Shown here one piece after another: positions 54,213 to 64,000 of a stretch of DNA of 64,000 nt; the stretch's first letter is position 1, and each line of letters begins with the position of its first letter. The notes under the pieces were generated by a model. The model was given only the letters and a program-made list of their open reading frames with translations, did no database searches and had not been told where the DNA came from. The position numbers and the translations under genes are program-made. This DNA is from Chrysopilus asiliformis (taxonomy: Eukaryota > Arthropoda > Insecta > Diptera > Rhagionidae): NCBI GenBank assembly GCA_964034945.1, contig OZ035962.1, positions 10,057,789 through 10,121,788 on the forward strand. Reading direction: 5' to 3'.

Positions 54213-54960
54213 GGGTGAGAGTTTGTTTCTTCGTGTATTAATTTGTTGTTCCTTCCGTCATAACTTTTAATTTACTGAACCGATTTTTGTCCTGTTTTGG
54301 GCATTCGGCTGGATATTACTGGAGGAAACTTTTAGTTCATAAAAAGTTACCGTTCCTCCGTTCCTTTAAACCTTACTCTTATATCGGGTCTTTCAACAAG
54401 GACATAACAATTTTGTATTTTAATAAAAACGCACCCTAAAACTTTTTTTATGATCTGGCAATGCTAAAACGTCAGTCAAGGTTTACATTTTTATCATGGT
54501 GAAGTTAACGAACGAGCAACGTTTGGAAATTACTAAAACTTACTACCGAAATTCTGCGTCCGATGAAATGATAATGAAAATGATGAAATGAAATGATGGT
54601 CCGGTCGAATGGCCACCTCGATCATGCGATTTAACGCCGTTGGATTTCTTTTTATGGGGTTATGTTAAGTCGTTGGTTTATGCCAACAAGCCAACAACGT
54701 TAGAGAAGCTCAGGAACAATATCGAACGGGAAATTGCCAACGTTCCGGCCGATATGTCAATCAGCAAACGCGCTCGCGGTAGCCATATGAACGACATCGA
54801 ATTTCATACTTAAATGTAATATGTCCACTACACCTGGAATAAATTTCAGCCCGATATTTCAATTATTCTGTGTTTTATTTAAATACAAAATTGTTATGTC
54901 CTTATTGAAAGACCCTTTATCTTTGGATCTACGGAACTGATTTCGACCCCGTTTTCATCA
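54213..54960 (+). repeat. Interspersed repeat R5, copy b, split by a mariner-like element
   Basis: GGGTGAGAGTTTGTTTCTTC to CTTACTCTTATA, then the insertion, then TCTTTGGATCTACGGAACTG onward. This corresponds to 881-1104, where the two halves are contiguous around CTTATATATTTTG. Confidence 0.6.
54384..54917 (+). mobile_element. Mariner-like (Tc1/mariner superfamily) element, internally deleted
   Basis: Long inverted termini, GGGTCTTTCAACAAGGACAT on the left and its complement at the right with one mismatch, continue for about 35-45 bp. TA dinucleotides flank both ends (54382-54383, 54918-54919). A transposase N-terminus is readable from 54496 (MVKLTNEQRLEITKTYYRN) for about 30 residues until an early stop near 54588. 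A C-terminal part follows in another frame to about 54812 and includes SCDLTPLDFFLWG, around the last catalytic aspartate. The central catalytic region is deleted, so the copy is dead. The 534-bp size fits a deletion derivative that could be moved in trans. Confidence 0.8.
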
Positions 54961-57136
54961 TTCTGTTGGAAATAATGAGAGGATGGTTTCGATGTGCAAG
55001 AATTCAACCTTCCCTCCTAACTTTAACTCCCTCTCCACATATCTTTTGAAATTCACATTTTTTGCTTGAATTTCTGATTTTCTCACATTTTTTTGCTTGA
55101 CCGGATTTTTTTTTGTGTCCCTAGCTGTTCTAAAGATACTTAAAAAAATGTCATTTTTTAAATATTTTTTCCGAATTTTTAAATATTGCTGAGGGAAATC
55201 ATGCTGCTGTTCACATCGGATTTCATCAAATATACTATTTAGAATATCAAAGGAAAATTTCCCCAATGAAAGTTTTTTTTTATATATTTTTTACTGCAAA
55301 CAATTAATGTCCGGTGGAACAAATTGTCGTGATCATGCCTACTCATAAATTTAATACTATTCGATTGGACTGAACAAAAATCTATTGAATTAAGTCCAAA
55401 AGATTTAACCACCACGTAACTCGTAATCAGATACAAATAACTATCTTAACCCACGAGCCTATATTCAAATTAGAAAAAATGTTTAATGGAAAAACAATGT
55501 CTGCACGAAAATAATGTTTAAGTGCTGATGTTCGGCATTTATGAAAAGCAGGAAAAAAATCAACAAAAAGCAATAAAAAAATGTCTGTTTTTTTGAATTT
55601 TCTAAATGTTAGATAATCACTAAAGTATGTCAACTATTATAATTAATTGAGTGTGTGTCCATTTGCAAAAAAAAACCAAACAAAAGCATTTAAAACAAAG
55701 CATATTCAATTATTTTCATGAAAACCTCATCTATTATGATCTGAGATGACTTCCAATCAATGAATGCTCACGTCATTGTGCAAATGCGTTAAACATCTCG
55801 GACCGAAGATCAATTTTGATTTTTCATGAAGTGAAAATGTGAATGAATAATTCACATCTGGTTGGCTATATTAGAAGATTTATTTAGTAGCGCATTGATA
55901 AACTTTTTACTCACCTCACCTGGCGGATATCTACCTAACGCATATCTACCTGGCCTTATCGCAGGTTTCTGAGTATTTTTTCTAGAAGCAAAGTGTGGGA
56001 TCAACAAAGACAACATGTGAAAGACATTTAGTCTGTCCGCTTTTCGATCTTTTAAAGTGCCAGTTTGTCTGTTTGTTTGCCTGAACGAGTTTTTTTTATA
56101 CATTTAAGGTGGCAATTAACGTTATGCTATGAGATTACCTGCTGCTACTCTTGATCAGATCTACGGTGCACCACGGCGCGGCGTTAATCTGTTGTGTCGA
56201 CATCAAATTAAGGTGTCAACACTTAAAAGTAGCATAAAATCCCATAACGCGTCGTTATATTTGCATAAATTGATTGATTTGTATAGCGAAATTAATGCAT
56301 TTTGATTTTATCGATTTTTGCATTATCTTGTAGATGCTAATTGAAAAAAACTACCTCTAAATTGGTTGCTGCGATATTTTTTTCCGCTGAAGCTGCAGGT
56401 GATATTTGCATTGGCGATGTAGCAAGAGGAACCCAGTTCTCGACACTTATCAAGTGTTTACCTTTGATGATAAAATTTTTGTCTAAATGCAAAGTCAATT
56501 TACACAGTTTTTTTCATATCTTTTATGACTTTTCTCGTTTATTATGTAATTTTATGCGTTGATATATTTAAAAATTGTTTATATATTTAAAAGCAAGCTA
56601 AAAATTGTTTAAAACTTAGATCATTTATTTACCGAAATACTTTTGGATCATATTTTTGGGCTATCAGGAAAACAATTCAGCAAAATTTCTTATCTCTGGA
56701 ATGTGGGCAGTAAACATGAGAATATTATAAAATCATTTACATGAACATATAATTCATTTTCATGCTTTTCCTGTAGTATTTTCCGACGGTTTTTAAAATT
56801 TTTATTTCCAAGAAATTCTACCGTCTTCTCAATAGGCTTTCACTTTCTTCTTCATGTAAGAATTGCAATAATAACTTCAATTAACCATAAAATCGACTAC
56901 TGAAAGTGTAAACGATTTTACTTTCAAATTAATCGTCCCTTAAAGAATTTTGTAACTCTTCTACAATTTATTAATAGAACGTGTAAAAAAACTTTTCTAC
57001 TTTCAAATTTTTACTGTTCACAAAATTACCTACTATTAAATATGCGTCAATTTTCAATGACTAACAACCTAATTGTTCATTCAAGTTCTTAGATTCTATT
57101 GACTTAAGTCGCAATGCGGTTTGATGTTTAGATTAA
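54961..57136. other. Intergenic, fragments only
   Basis: 55080-55260 resembles one arm of the 42273-42838 foldback (TTTTTTCCGAATTT, TGCTGAGGGAAATCATG). The rest is AT-rich. No gene supported. Confidence 0.35.
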
Positions 57137-57337
57137 TATAAAAAGGTACAAGTTCAATGTTCCAAAGAAAAATTCCTGAGTTCAACTAAACGCTCTGCTG
57201 ACCATTAACCAAAAACTGAAAAATGTTGGAAGAAAAATTCACTCTTGAATTTTATGATTAAGTTATCCGCATTATTATTTTTCTTCTTTCAGAAAAACAA
57301 ATTTTCCCCATCAATTTGTCAATGTGTCAGGCATTAA
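57137..57337 (+). other. TATA-like promoter with aborted signal-peptide frame
   Basis: TATAAAAAGG at 57137-57146 is followed after about 110 bp by ATG at 57254. It opens a 27-residue frame with a hydrophobic signal-like start (MIKLSALLFFFF) that stops soon after. It has the layout of the family genes upstream but no module behind it. Possibly a relic, possibly chance. Confidence 0.2.
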
Positions 57338-57799
57338 GCCAAGCCTAAGTATTGAAAATTTTCTAGTCAGTGGCTGCACGCAGTGTTAATTCATTAGTTC
57401 AATTTTGTGAAGAGATCATTGATCTAGCACTGTTCTTATTTCCGGTACAAAATAATTAATTTGTCAATTAAGAGTTAACATCATTGTTGTTGTGTTTCCG
57501 GAGTGCATCCCGCCTTTGTTAAAATTTTCAGTTGTTTGCTTTAGTAATTGTATTTCATTTCTGAGAATTTCAACTATTTTGGAAAATTGGGATAGAAAAT
57601 TGCGCTTTGTTATAAAACCATCAATGGTTTCTTTTTACGAATTCCAATCTGTACCAAGTGGCGCTGTCAGGATGAATGTTCCAAAAATCTCGAAAAAAAT
57701 GTAACAGGCACCATTGAGCGATTTTTTTATCTATATAAGCATCATATAGAAAAATATCAGATTCCGTATACCATTTGTACCGCATCAAAGCCATGGCCG

Positions 57800-58214
57800 G
57801 ACACAAAAATGAACTATACCAGGGTGTTTGGTATGGCAAGAGATTTTGATTTCCGCATATCCGTCCGTTCGTTTACTTGTCCCTGAACACCATATTTTTC
57901 GAAGAGACTGAGCTGATTTTTTTTCTCGTGAATAATAAGGCTAAGTTTTTGAACCGGCAAAATCGGACAATTCCTCGCGTACCTCCCCCATACAAATGAA
58001 ACCATTTTTTTTCAATTATCTATAGAATAATTTATGAGCATCCTATAGAATAATTTATGAGAATATGATTTTACATAACCTTTCCATACATCAAAATCCG
58101 ATCGGACCACTTCTTCTCAATTTTCCCACACAGATGGACTTTTTCAAAACAATTTTTTTCCTTATAGAGTGTTTGACGATTGGCCCCTGGCAATTGTAGC
58201 CTTTCTTATGTTTA
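57800..58214 (-). mobile_element. R1 family element, copy f
   Basis: On the minus strand it runs from ACATAAGAAAGGCTACAATTG and GGGGCCAATCGTCAAACACT through ATCCGATTGG-like blocks to CACCCTGGTATAGTTC. Only a few GAC-type units remain at the microsatellite position. Confidence 0.6.
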
Positions 58215-59310
58215 AAATTGCCTTTTAGTTATTATTTAGCCCCAGGTAGGCATAGTGAAGCTATGCTTGGCTCCGAAATGAAAAATGGTTCACATTTAGT
58301 AGACCTTAGTACTAGAAATCATTGTTCAGAATTGTAGCTCTCTTAAAAAATTTGAAAATAAATGTTGGAGTACCTAATGATATAAAATTTAATACTTGAG
58401 AAAAACTACAATTGCTAAAGGTATTAGCCGACATAAGTTCAAATGGTCTGAAAATTTTGAAAATAAGGAAAAGGATAGATATCTCACTGAGACAGAGAAA
58501 GTGACATAAAAACTGTCTAGCAGAGAAAAATACTTTGTATTTCCTTTGCTTACAATTAAATCAAAGAGTTATGCCGAAAATAAATATTTTCGAGCACTGC
58601 AGTGGCGCCATAAAAACAAACTTTGTCGTCAATTATCGCAAAAATTGGTCTTATTTTATGGTTTATAGAATACTAGACGAGTTGAGAAAGACATTTAATT
58701 TTTGTATGCGTTTGTTTGCCCAAAAATTAATATCAAATTTTGGTCTTAAAACTTAAGAGAACGAATTTTGATAAAAAAACGTAATTTTTTTATTTACTTG
58801 GTCTTAAATTTGAGAACTTGCTTCAATTTTTTGTTTAGTTTTTATTTAAAAATATCCATTTCTGTGGGGAGGAAGAATAAAGTCGCTCGATTGAGTTTTG
58901 ATGTAAGAGAGAATTATGTAAAATAGGTCACAAACTTGTCGATACTTTTTTTCGTGATGTTTTTTTTTTAAACTCCCCTTCAAAACAATAGTTTTCCCTT
59001 CACCACTTTATGTTTGGCGAAATACTTTAACCCGGTTTTGAACAGCTGAAACAACCTTTTGTTTTCATCCAAATTACATATTTTTCCTTACCAAACTTAT
59101 TCAATTTGCTTAAAAATTAAAGAATTTTTCATACATGAGTATATGCGTAAGATTGTGCATCAAAATCTTCCAAAGCTCGAGAACGGATTAAGTCAAGGGA
59201 GTTGGAATTGTAAAAAGCCAAATTTTTCGTGTTTGCAAAATTATATCTTTGAATGGTCAATTTGATTTAAAAAAGGGTGAATTTGATTTGTAAAAAGTCA
59301 ATTCAGTTTC
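58215..59310. other. Intergenic, nothing recognised
   Basis: AT-rich; no gene or repeat supported. Confidence 0.4.
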
Positions 59311-59852
59311 TATACCCCTATCGTGAAACCAAAGGGTATATTAGATTTGCCTTACCGTTTGTAACGCCAAGATCCCATCACCACACACAAAAATGAATTA
59401 CACCAGTGTGTTTAGAATGATAAAAAAAAATGAGTTTTGCATGTCCGTTCGTCCGTCTGTCCGTCTGTGGCGCGGATTGCCGGCGCACGGATTGAGCTAG
59501 AGACTTAAAATTTTACGCAGATTCGTTTTTCGTAAAATGCAAGACTAAGTTCGTTAATGGACAAAAATGGACCATTAGGGGGGGGTACCCCCATACGAAC
59601 GAAATCGTTTTTTGCGAATATCTCAAAAACGGTGCATCTTATCAAAAAAGTGCAAGAAAAAAACTTATTTAGGATATGATTCTACATAAAACTCCCATAC
59701 ATCAAAATCCGATTGGAATAAATTAAAAAAAATCTTATTGGAAAGTTTGACTTCAAAGTGGAATTTTGGTACAACTGTTCGATTTTGCTACGAATATCAC
59801 CATACGGGTTTTCAATAATTGCCAGATTGGCAATTATAGCTTTTGTTATGTT
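59311..59852 (-). mobile_element. R2 Helentron/DINE-1-like element, copy f, minus strand
   Basis: Complete on the minus strand from ACATAACAAAAGCTATAATT to GGTTTCACGATAGGGGTATA. The 3' subterminal repeat has point changes, and the microsatellite is reduced to a few GACA/GACG units. Confidence 0.65.
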
Positions 59853-60060
59853 TAAAAGGTTATATTTAGACTACAAAGCTGAACATAAAATTACTGAAAA
59901 TTGTCTACATTTACCATATCAATAAAAATATCCTTTTTAATATTTTCAGATAACAGTTTTAATACTCAGAAAGCAGACTTAAAGAAGTAATGTTAATGAT
60001 TTATCACAATTCCACCGATCACCTATTTTACTGGATTAAGAATTTAGTCACGTGGCTGTT

Positions 60061-60111
60061 ATGAGGTCCATTGAACTTCTTGTGATATTACAATTTTTAG
60101 CTTCTGTACAC
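60061..60111 (+). CDS. Possible orphan signal-peptide exon
   Basis: ATG at 60061 opens MRSIELLVILQFLASVH, a good signal-peptide core, and the frame meets a consensus splice donor (CAC|GTAAGT) in phase 0 at 60111/60112. No following exon with matching phase and recognisable content was found in the remaining 3.9 kb, so it may be the first exon of a gene extending past the window, or chance. Confidence 0.25.
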
Positions 60112-60114
60112 GTA

Positions 60115-62478
60115 AGTAAAATCTTTTAGTTTTAAATTCAAAAAAATAATGCAATAAGAAATGCAATCCACCCTAATGACAACTTAATGTCAAATTAATA
60201 GTGTAACCTAAATATTATTCCAACTATTAGTCAATTCCATATGAATAATAATAAACACTTGCGGCTGTGATTAAAATAAAGACAGTCAAATCAGCTGGTA
60301 TGAAATAAAACGATTAAAAATCATTATAATCGAAACGAGCACATTTACTTATTTTGTGCTTGGCGATGAGGCAAGTAATTAATCCCATCCCAAATGCTTT
60401 TCAGTCAAGTAACTAACAACCCAAGTCATCATCATTCCGTACAATTTGTTCACGACGGATCCCAGAAAGTGAAAAAGAAAACACCGAGAATCTAAATCAA
60501 GAATCAAGACAACAAAAACGCATCATCTGCGTCTTAAAGATATATGCAGAAACATCATCTGCATTGGATTGCATTGCACAGTATTCGGTATATGAAGGCG
60601 ATCTTATTACTTTACTTTTAGTCTTATCGCAAGACCATATCTTGGAATGTCTTCACGCTTTTATGGATCTTAAATGCTGCGCACAGTTGAGATGAAAACC
60701 TCCTTCTAATTTCAACAAAAAAAACGATCAAATGATAAACTAGAAAACCTCTTGAGAAGTAAATCTCAGAAACTTCTGAAATCGAAACTCATGCGGCTAG
60801 CGAACCAAATTAATCAGTCATGGCTAATTTTTTTTAAATTCAGTTTTTTTTTATTATTGTTTTCCACTGTGAATATCTTTACTAAAATTACACATTTCCC
60901 AAGATTATTGTACCTTGAAGAGTGCCGACTTATAAATCTAAATTAAAGATGATTAAATACTGCTAAATTAAAAATAAAGCTGTTCGTAGTTATACTTTTC
61001 AAAACATATAGTTTTCCAACATAATCCTTGCCAAAACAATCAAATTTGACTACTATTCATTCAGGATATCAAATGTGACACATAAAAATTTGGAGCACGA
61101 CCATAATTTTTGAGTGGTTTTACTTCTGTCCGAAGAATTTAAATTACCAAATTTATTAAAAGAATCTAAATTATCAGTTTGTTCAAAGGATTTTATGTCA
61201 ACACGCATAAAATGGTTAACAAAATTAAAGATTATCTGTCGTCAAAATATCTATGCGGACAATTCCTTTTGTCACAATAAATTAGAAACTACTTAGTGAA
61301 ATGGGACTGATGCCAAACAAACAAAACCCTTATGTTTGATATAAATGATAATACACTTTAACACACAAAATAAAACTCAGCTATATGTTTTTATTGTTCT
61401 TTTCGCTATATATTCACATGTACAATATTAAACATGAAAAGATTGCGCTATTAAAGAATTTTACAATCTGAATTTATAGCTTCTTAAAAACTTATCAAAA
61501 AACGAATCTCTTCTATGTCTTTCTAACGGATGCAAAGTGGAAATGGAAGTTAGTAAAATGTTTTTATTTCAATTTTGAAAATTCTCATTTTTTTTCATTT
61601 TTACTCTTGTTTTCAAGTAATAAGTAAAATTGCAAATTAGTTCTTGATTATGCTTTTAAAAAAAACACACACACACCACAATGTATAAAAATTGAAAGTG
61701 CTTCCGAAAATTTTCCCCAGAAATATTCAAAAACGAGAGTAAATTAAATTAAAATCTTGGAATTTTATGTAAGCGAAATGTTTTCTGAAAATTTATAACG
61801 CTGGAAAATGAATAGATAGATAGAAGATACATATTTTCATTTAAAATTGTTTTCTTGAAAATGAATCGGTTATGATTGAAAATGATTCATGAGTCTAGAA
61901 TGATCAATTAATTGAAGACGAAGGAACGCAATCCAGACATGATTTTTTTTGCCTAATTAGATACAAAGTAAGCATGTTTCGTCATAAAAATAGAAATAAA
62001 AATCGAAAAAACAATTATTGAGATATGGAAAAACCACAATAATGATATTAGGAAAAATTCCTCAAACATAAATGTAGCTGATCAGCTCTGATTTTTCACT
62101 ACCTAAATATTTACATAAAAATCTAATTCCAATGGTTTTGAAAATTTTGAATCCGATTATAACTCGTAACAAAAAGGCTAGATAAAAAAAAGTTGATTTT
62201 TTTTTTAAAAAGCTTTTATTTAGAAAAAAATGCACTAAAAAGGAATAAATAATTTTAAATAATAGCGAAATTAATATTTATTTTATTTTTCATGATTTTT
62301 TTATCTCAATTTATTTCTGATACACAGTGTCCAAAAAATTATTTTTTTCCATTTTAATGCATTTTTTTTAAATAAAAGCTTTTTCAAATTTTTTATTTTA
62401 TCTTATCCTTTTTAGTAATTTTGTATTTGATTAGCATGGCTAAAAATCCAAAATTAAAAGGATAATCACATTGCCTTA
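60115..62478. other. Intergenic or intronic, nothing recognised
   Basis: AT-rich; a short ACACACAC run near 61670. No supported gene. Could be intron if the 60061 exon is real. Confidence 0.35.
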
Positions 62479-62725
62479 ACAGGACCTTCCATTATCCTTG
62501 CAGACTTCTTAAAATCAGAATCGAATTCAGAGTCCTAAAAACTGTCAGATGAAATTTTTTCGGAGAATTTGAGGAAAAGGATAATTTTTCAGGACCTTTG
62601 GTTATCCTTAAAGACTTCTTAATGTCCGAATCAGATTCAGCGACCACAAAAACCTCAAGATGAGATTTTTCCGGAAAATTTGAGGAAAAGGATAATAACT
62701 TTATCCTAACAGGATCTTCCTTTAT
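62479..62725 (+). repeat. Tandem repeat of about 118 bp, two and a part units
   Basis: Each unit starts CAGGACCTTCCATTATCC or CAGGACCTTTGGTTATCC and ends GAGGAAAAGGATAAT. It contains AGACTTCTTAA and AGATGARATTTTT lines. A third start, CAGGATCTTCCTTTATCC, follows at 62710. Confidence 0.75.
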
Positions 62726-62749
62726 CCTTACAAAGAATAAAGTAGTAAA

Positions 62750-62895
62750 AATTTTGGTTTGTCATCGGACTTACGTATGTGTGCAAAATTTCAAGTAAAT
62801 CGGATGAATGGAAGTGGGACAAAATTAGATTGCTAGATTTGACCCAGACAGACAAACAAACAAACAAACAAACAGACAAATATTTAGGCAAGCTT
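62750..62895 (+). mobile_element. Fragment of a microsatellite-bearing repeat
   Basis: GTGTGCAAAATTTCAAGTAAATCGG, a common core of such insect repeats, is followed by GACAGACAAACAAACAAACA. It has neither the R1/R2 ends nor the R3 ending. Confidence 0.4.
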
Positions 62896-63084
62896 AATAA
62901 AAGTTTTTAGAAAAAGAATCCACAATTAGTGGAAAATTCTAGCAAAATTTGACCGTTTTCTCTGTTAGGAAAATCACTTGGGGTCAAATTAGTGTGCAAA
63001 ATGTTACCGCAAGTGACTTTCCAATTAGCGAAAACCGAGTCCAAATCGTAAAGGGGTTTAGGAGATTATAGGAAAGGGAGTTCA

Positions 63085-63515
63085 CAAAAAATATCTGAAC
63101 CGAACCAAAACCTAACCAGTTTTTGAAACAAATGCTGTAATCAAACCAAAAACCAGATTTTGTTTATAGTTCCATTCGATTAAAATTTGAATTTTTGAGA
63201 TCGAAAAATTCTTGTCATTTACTATTTTGTGCCAGATTTAGACTTTAGCGCATTTTTTTATGTCAATCTAGTACCAAAAAACAGTCCACATGTCCTCTAC
63301 TAGTTTTGTGTAAGAACCAAAATTTGTAAAACAATTAAAAATTCAATGAACCAAAACTAAAACCAGATTTTTGAAATTTTAGAAACCAAAACCAGAATTA
63401 AATTTCTCAAATTCAAGAAACCAAAACCAAGTTTTGAAATTTTAGGAATCGAAACCAAAAACCAGAAATCCAATTCTCCCTTTTGGATAGCATCTTTTTT
63501 TGGGTTTGCATCCCT
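63085..63515. mobile_element. hAT-like AACC-rich MITE, second copy
   Basis: The right end TTTGCATCCCTG and the AACCAAAACC/TTTTTGAAATTTT interior match the element at 24471-24905. The left end is not clear (near GAACCGAACCAAAACC). No coding. Confidence 0.45.
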
Positions 63516-64000
63516 GATTTTTGGAGGCTATTTTTGATCAAGAAAAATATTTCCAAGATATTTTCTAAGCAGGAAATCTTTTTCCTGTCTAGAAAAGGTC
63601 TCGGATATACAGTGGCCGAAAACTTTCCCTGAAAGCAACTGTCTAATTGAAGAGGTTCAAGAGATAAAATGTAAGGGGTTGCCATTGCAAGGTTTTGCCA
63701 TAACTCTTCAACAGCTGAGAACTTATTAGCGTGTTTGGACGACAGACCTTCGGCATACCAGCTGAATCTACTTCCAAAAACCTTATTGAAATATAAATTT
63801 GCGACAGTAAGATTTTAGAATAAACTTTGGATCTGTCCATAAAATGCATCACGTTAATTTTAGGTTTTTTACCTCCCTCATCTACCCCACGTAGAATATA
63901 TTTTTCACAATTTTTTATCTGGAGTTTAATACCACTATTGCAATATCGAAGATCTCGTCATCCTAAAACGGTGACCTATGGACAGCTTTGTTTAAAAAAA
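63516..64000. other. Intergenic to window end, nothing recognised
   Basis: No supported gene, promoter or repeat. Confidence 0.4.

Noticed and set aside
54496..54812. A working mariner transposase
   Set aside because: Early stop, frame change and loss of the central catalytic region; only end fragments remain.
61114..61296. A 60-codon frame with three cysteines as second exon of the 60061 signal peptide
   Set aside because: The two possible acceptor sites upstream give the wrong phase for the 60111 donor, and no domain is recognisable.
1..64000. CRISPR array, bacterial operon or phage features
   Set aside because: Repeats are microsatellites and eukaryotic transposons. Genes have TATA promoters, poly(A) signals and spliceosomal introns.

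Overview
The window looks like nuclear DNA of an insect, most likely a fly. It is AT-rich, with intronless or short-intron genes, TATA promoters with an insect-type TCAGT initiator, insect-style secreted protein families (including multi-Ly6 modules like the Drosophila DUF753 type), and many small transposons with GACA/GACG microsatellites. The species cannot be fixed from sequence alone. A lower-fly genome such as a fungus gnat (Sciaridae) is a guess, based on clustered, recently duplicated genes for abundant helical secreted proteins.

The main content lies between about 4.3 and 35.4 kb: nine genes of one secreted-protein family, on both strands. They start at 4410(+), 6634(-), 10945(-), 13655(+), 17053(+), 20728(-), 22576(+), 30828(-) and 34410(+). 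Each encodes a signal peptide, a helical heptad-like N-terminal half and a C-terminal module of six spaced cysteines. Seven of the nine keep all six cysteines at nearly the same spacing: gaps of 22, 36, 13, 40 and 22 residues, exact in six of them. The gene at 13655 carries two modules in tandem. Those at 30828 and the first module of 13655 have lost Cys5. The spacing holds although the proteins otherwise differ greatly, so it is the family's real signature. A motif C-S-x-x-x-L-P-[QK] follows the first cysteine in many members. I recall a similar cysteine/LP pattern in insect DUF725 proteins but could not test this.

Five members (4410, 10945, 17053, 20728, 22576) form a close subfamily with GC-richer, expression-biased codons and a common core promoter with TATA 34-35 bp upstream of TCAGTT. 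Three of these (17053, 20728, 22576) differ by only 3-4 residues. Two of those sit in the arms of an inverted duplication of about 2 kb per arm. The third is a compact copy of promoter plus gene. A five-module Ly6/DUF753-like gene with a hydrophobic, GPI-signal-like tail (23799-26141, minus strand) lies among them. One of its introns holds a hAT-like MITE.

From 36 kb onward the window is gene-poor and full of transposons. It holds Helentron/DINE-1-like elements with subterminal inverted repeats and GACA arrays (six copies), a related second family (eight copies or fragments), and a 1.76-kb non-autonomous hAT with an 8-bp target duplication and nested repeats. It also holds an internally deleted mariner-like element with TA duplication, several foldback MITEs and tRNA-like SINE heads. 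A few possible small secreted-peptide exons are listed at low confidence.
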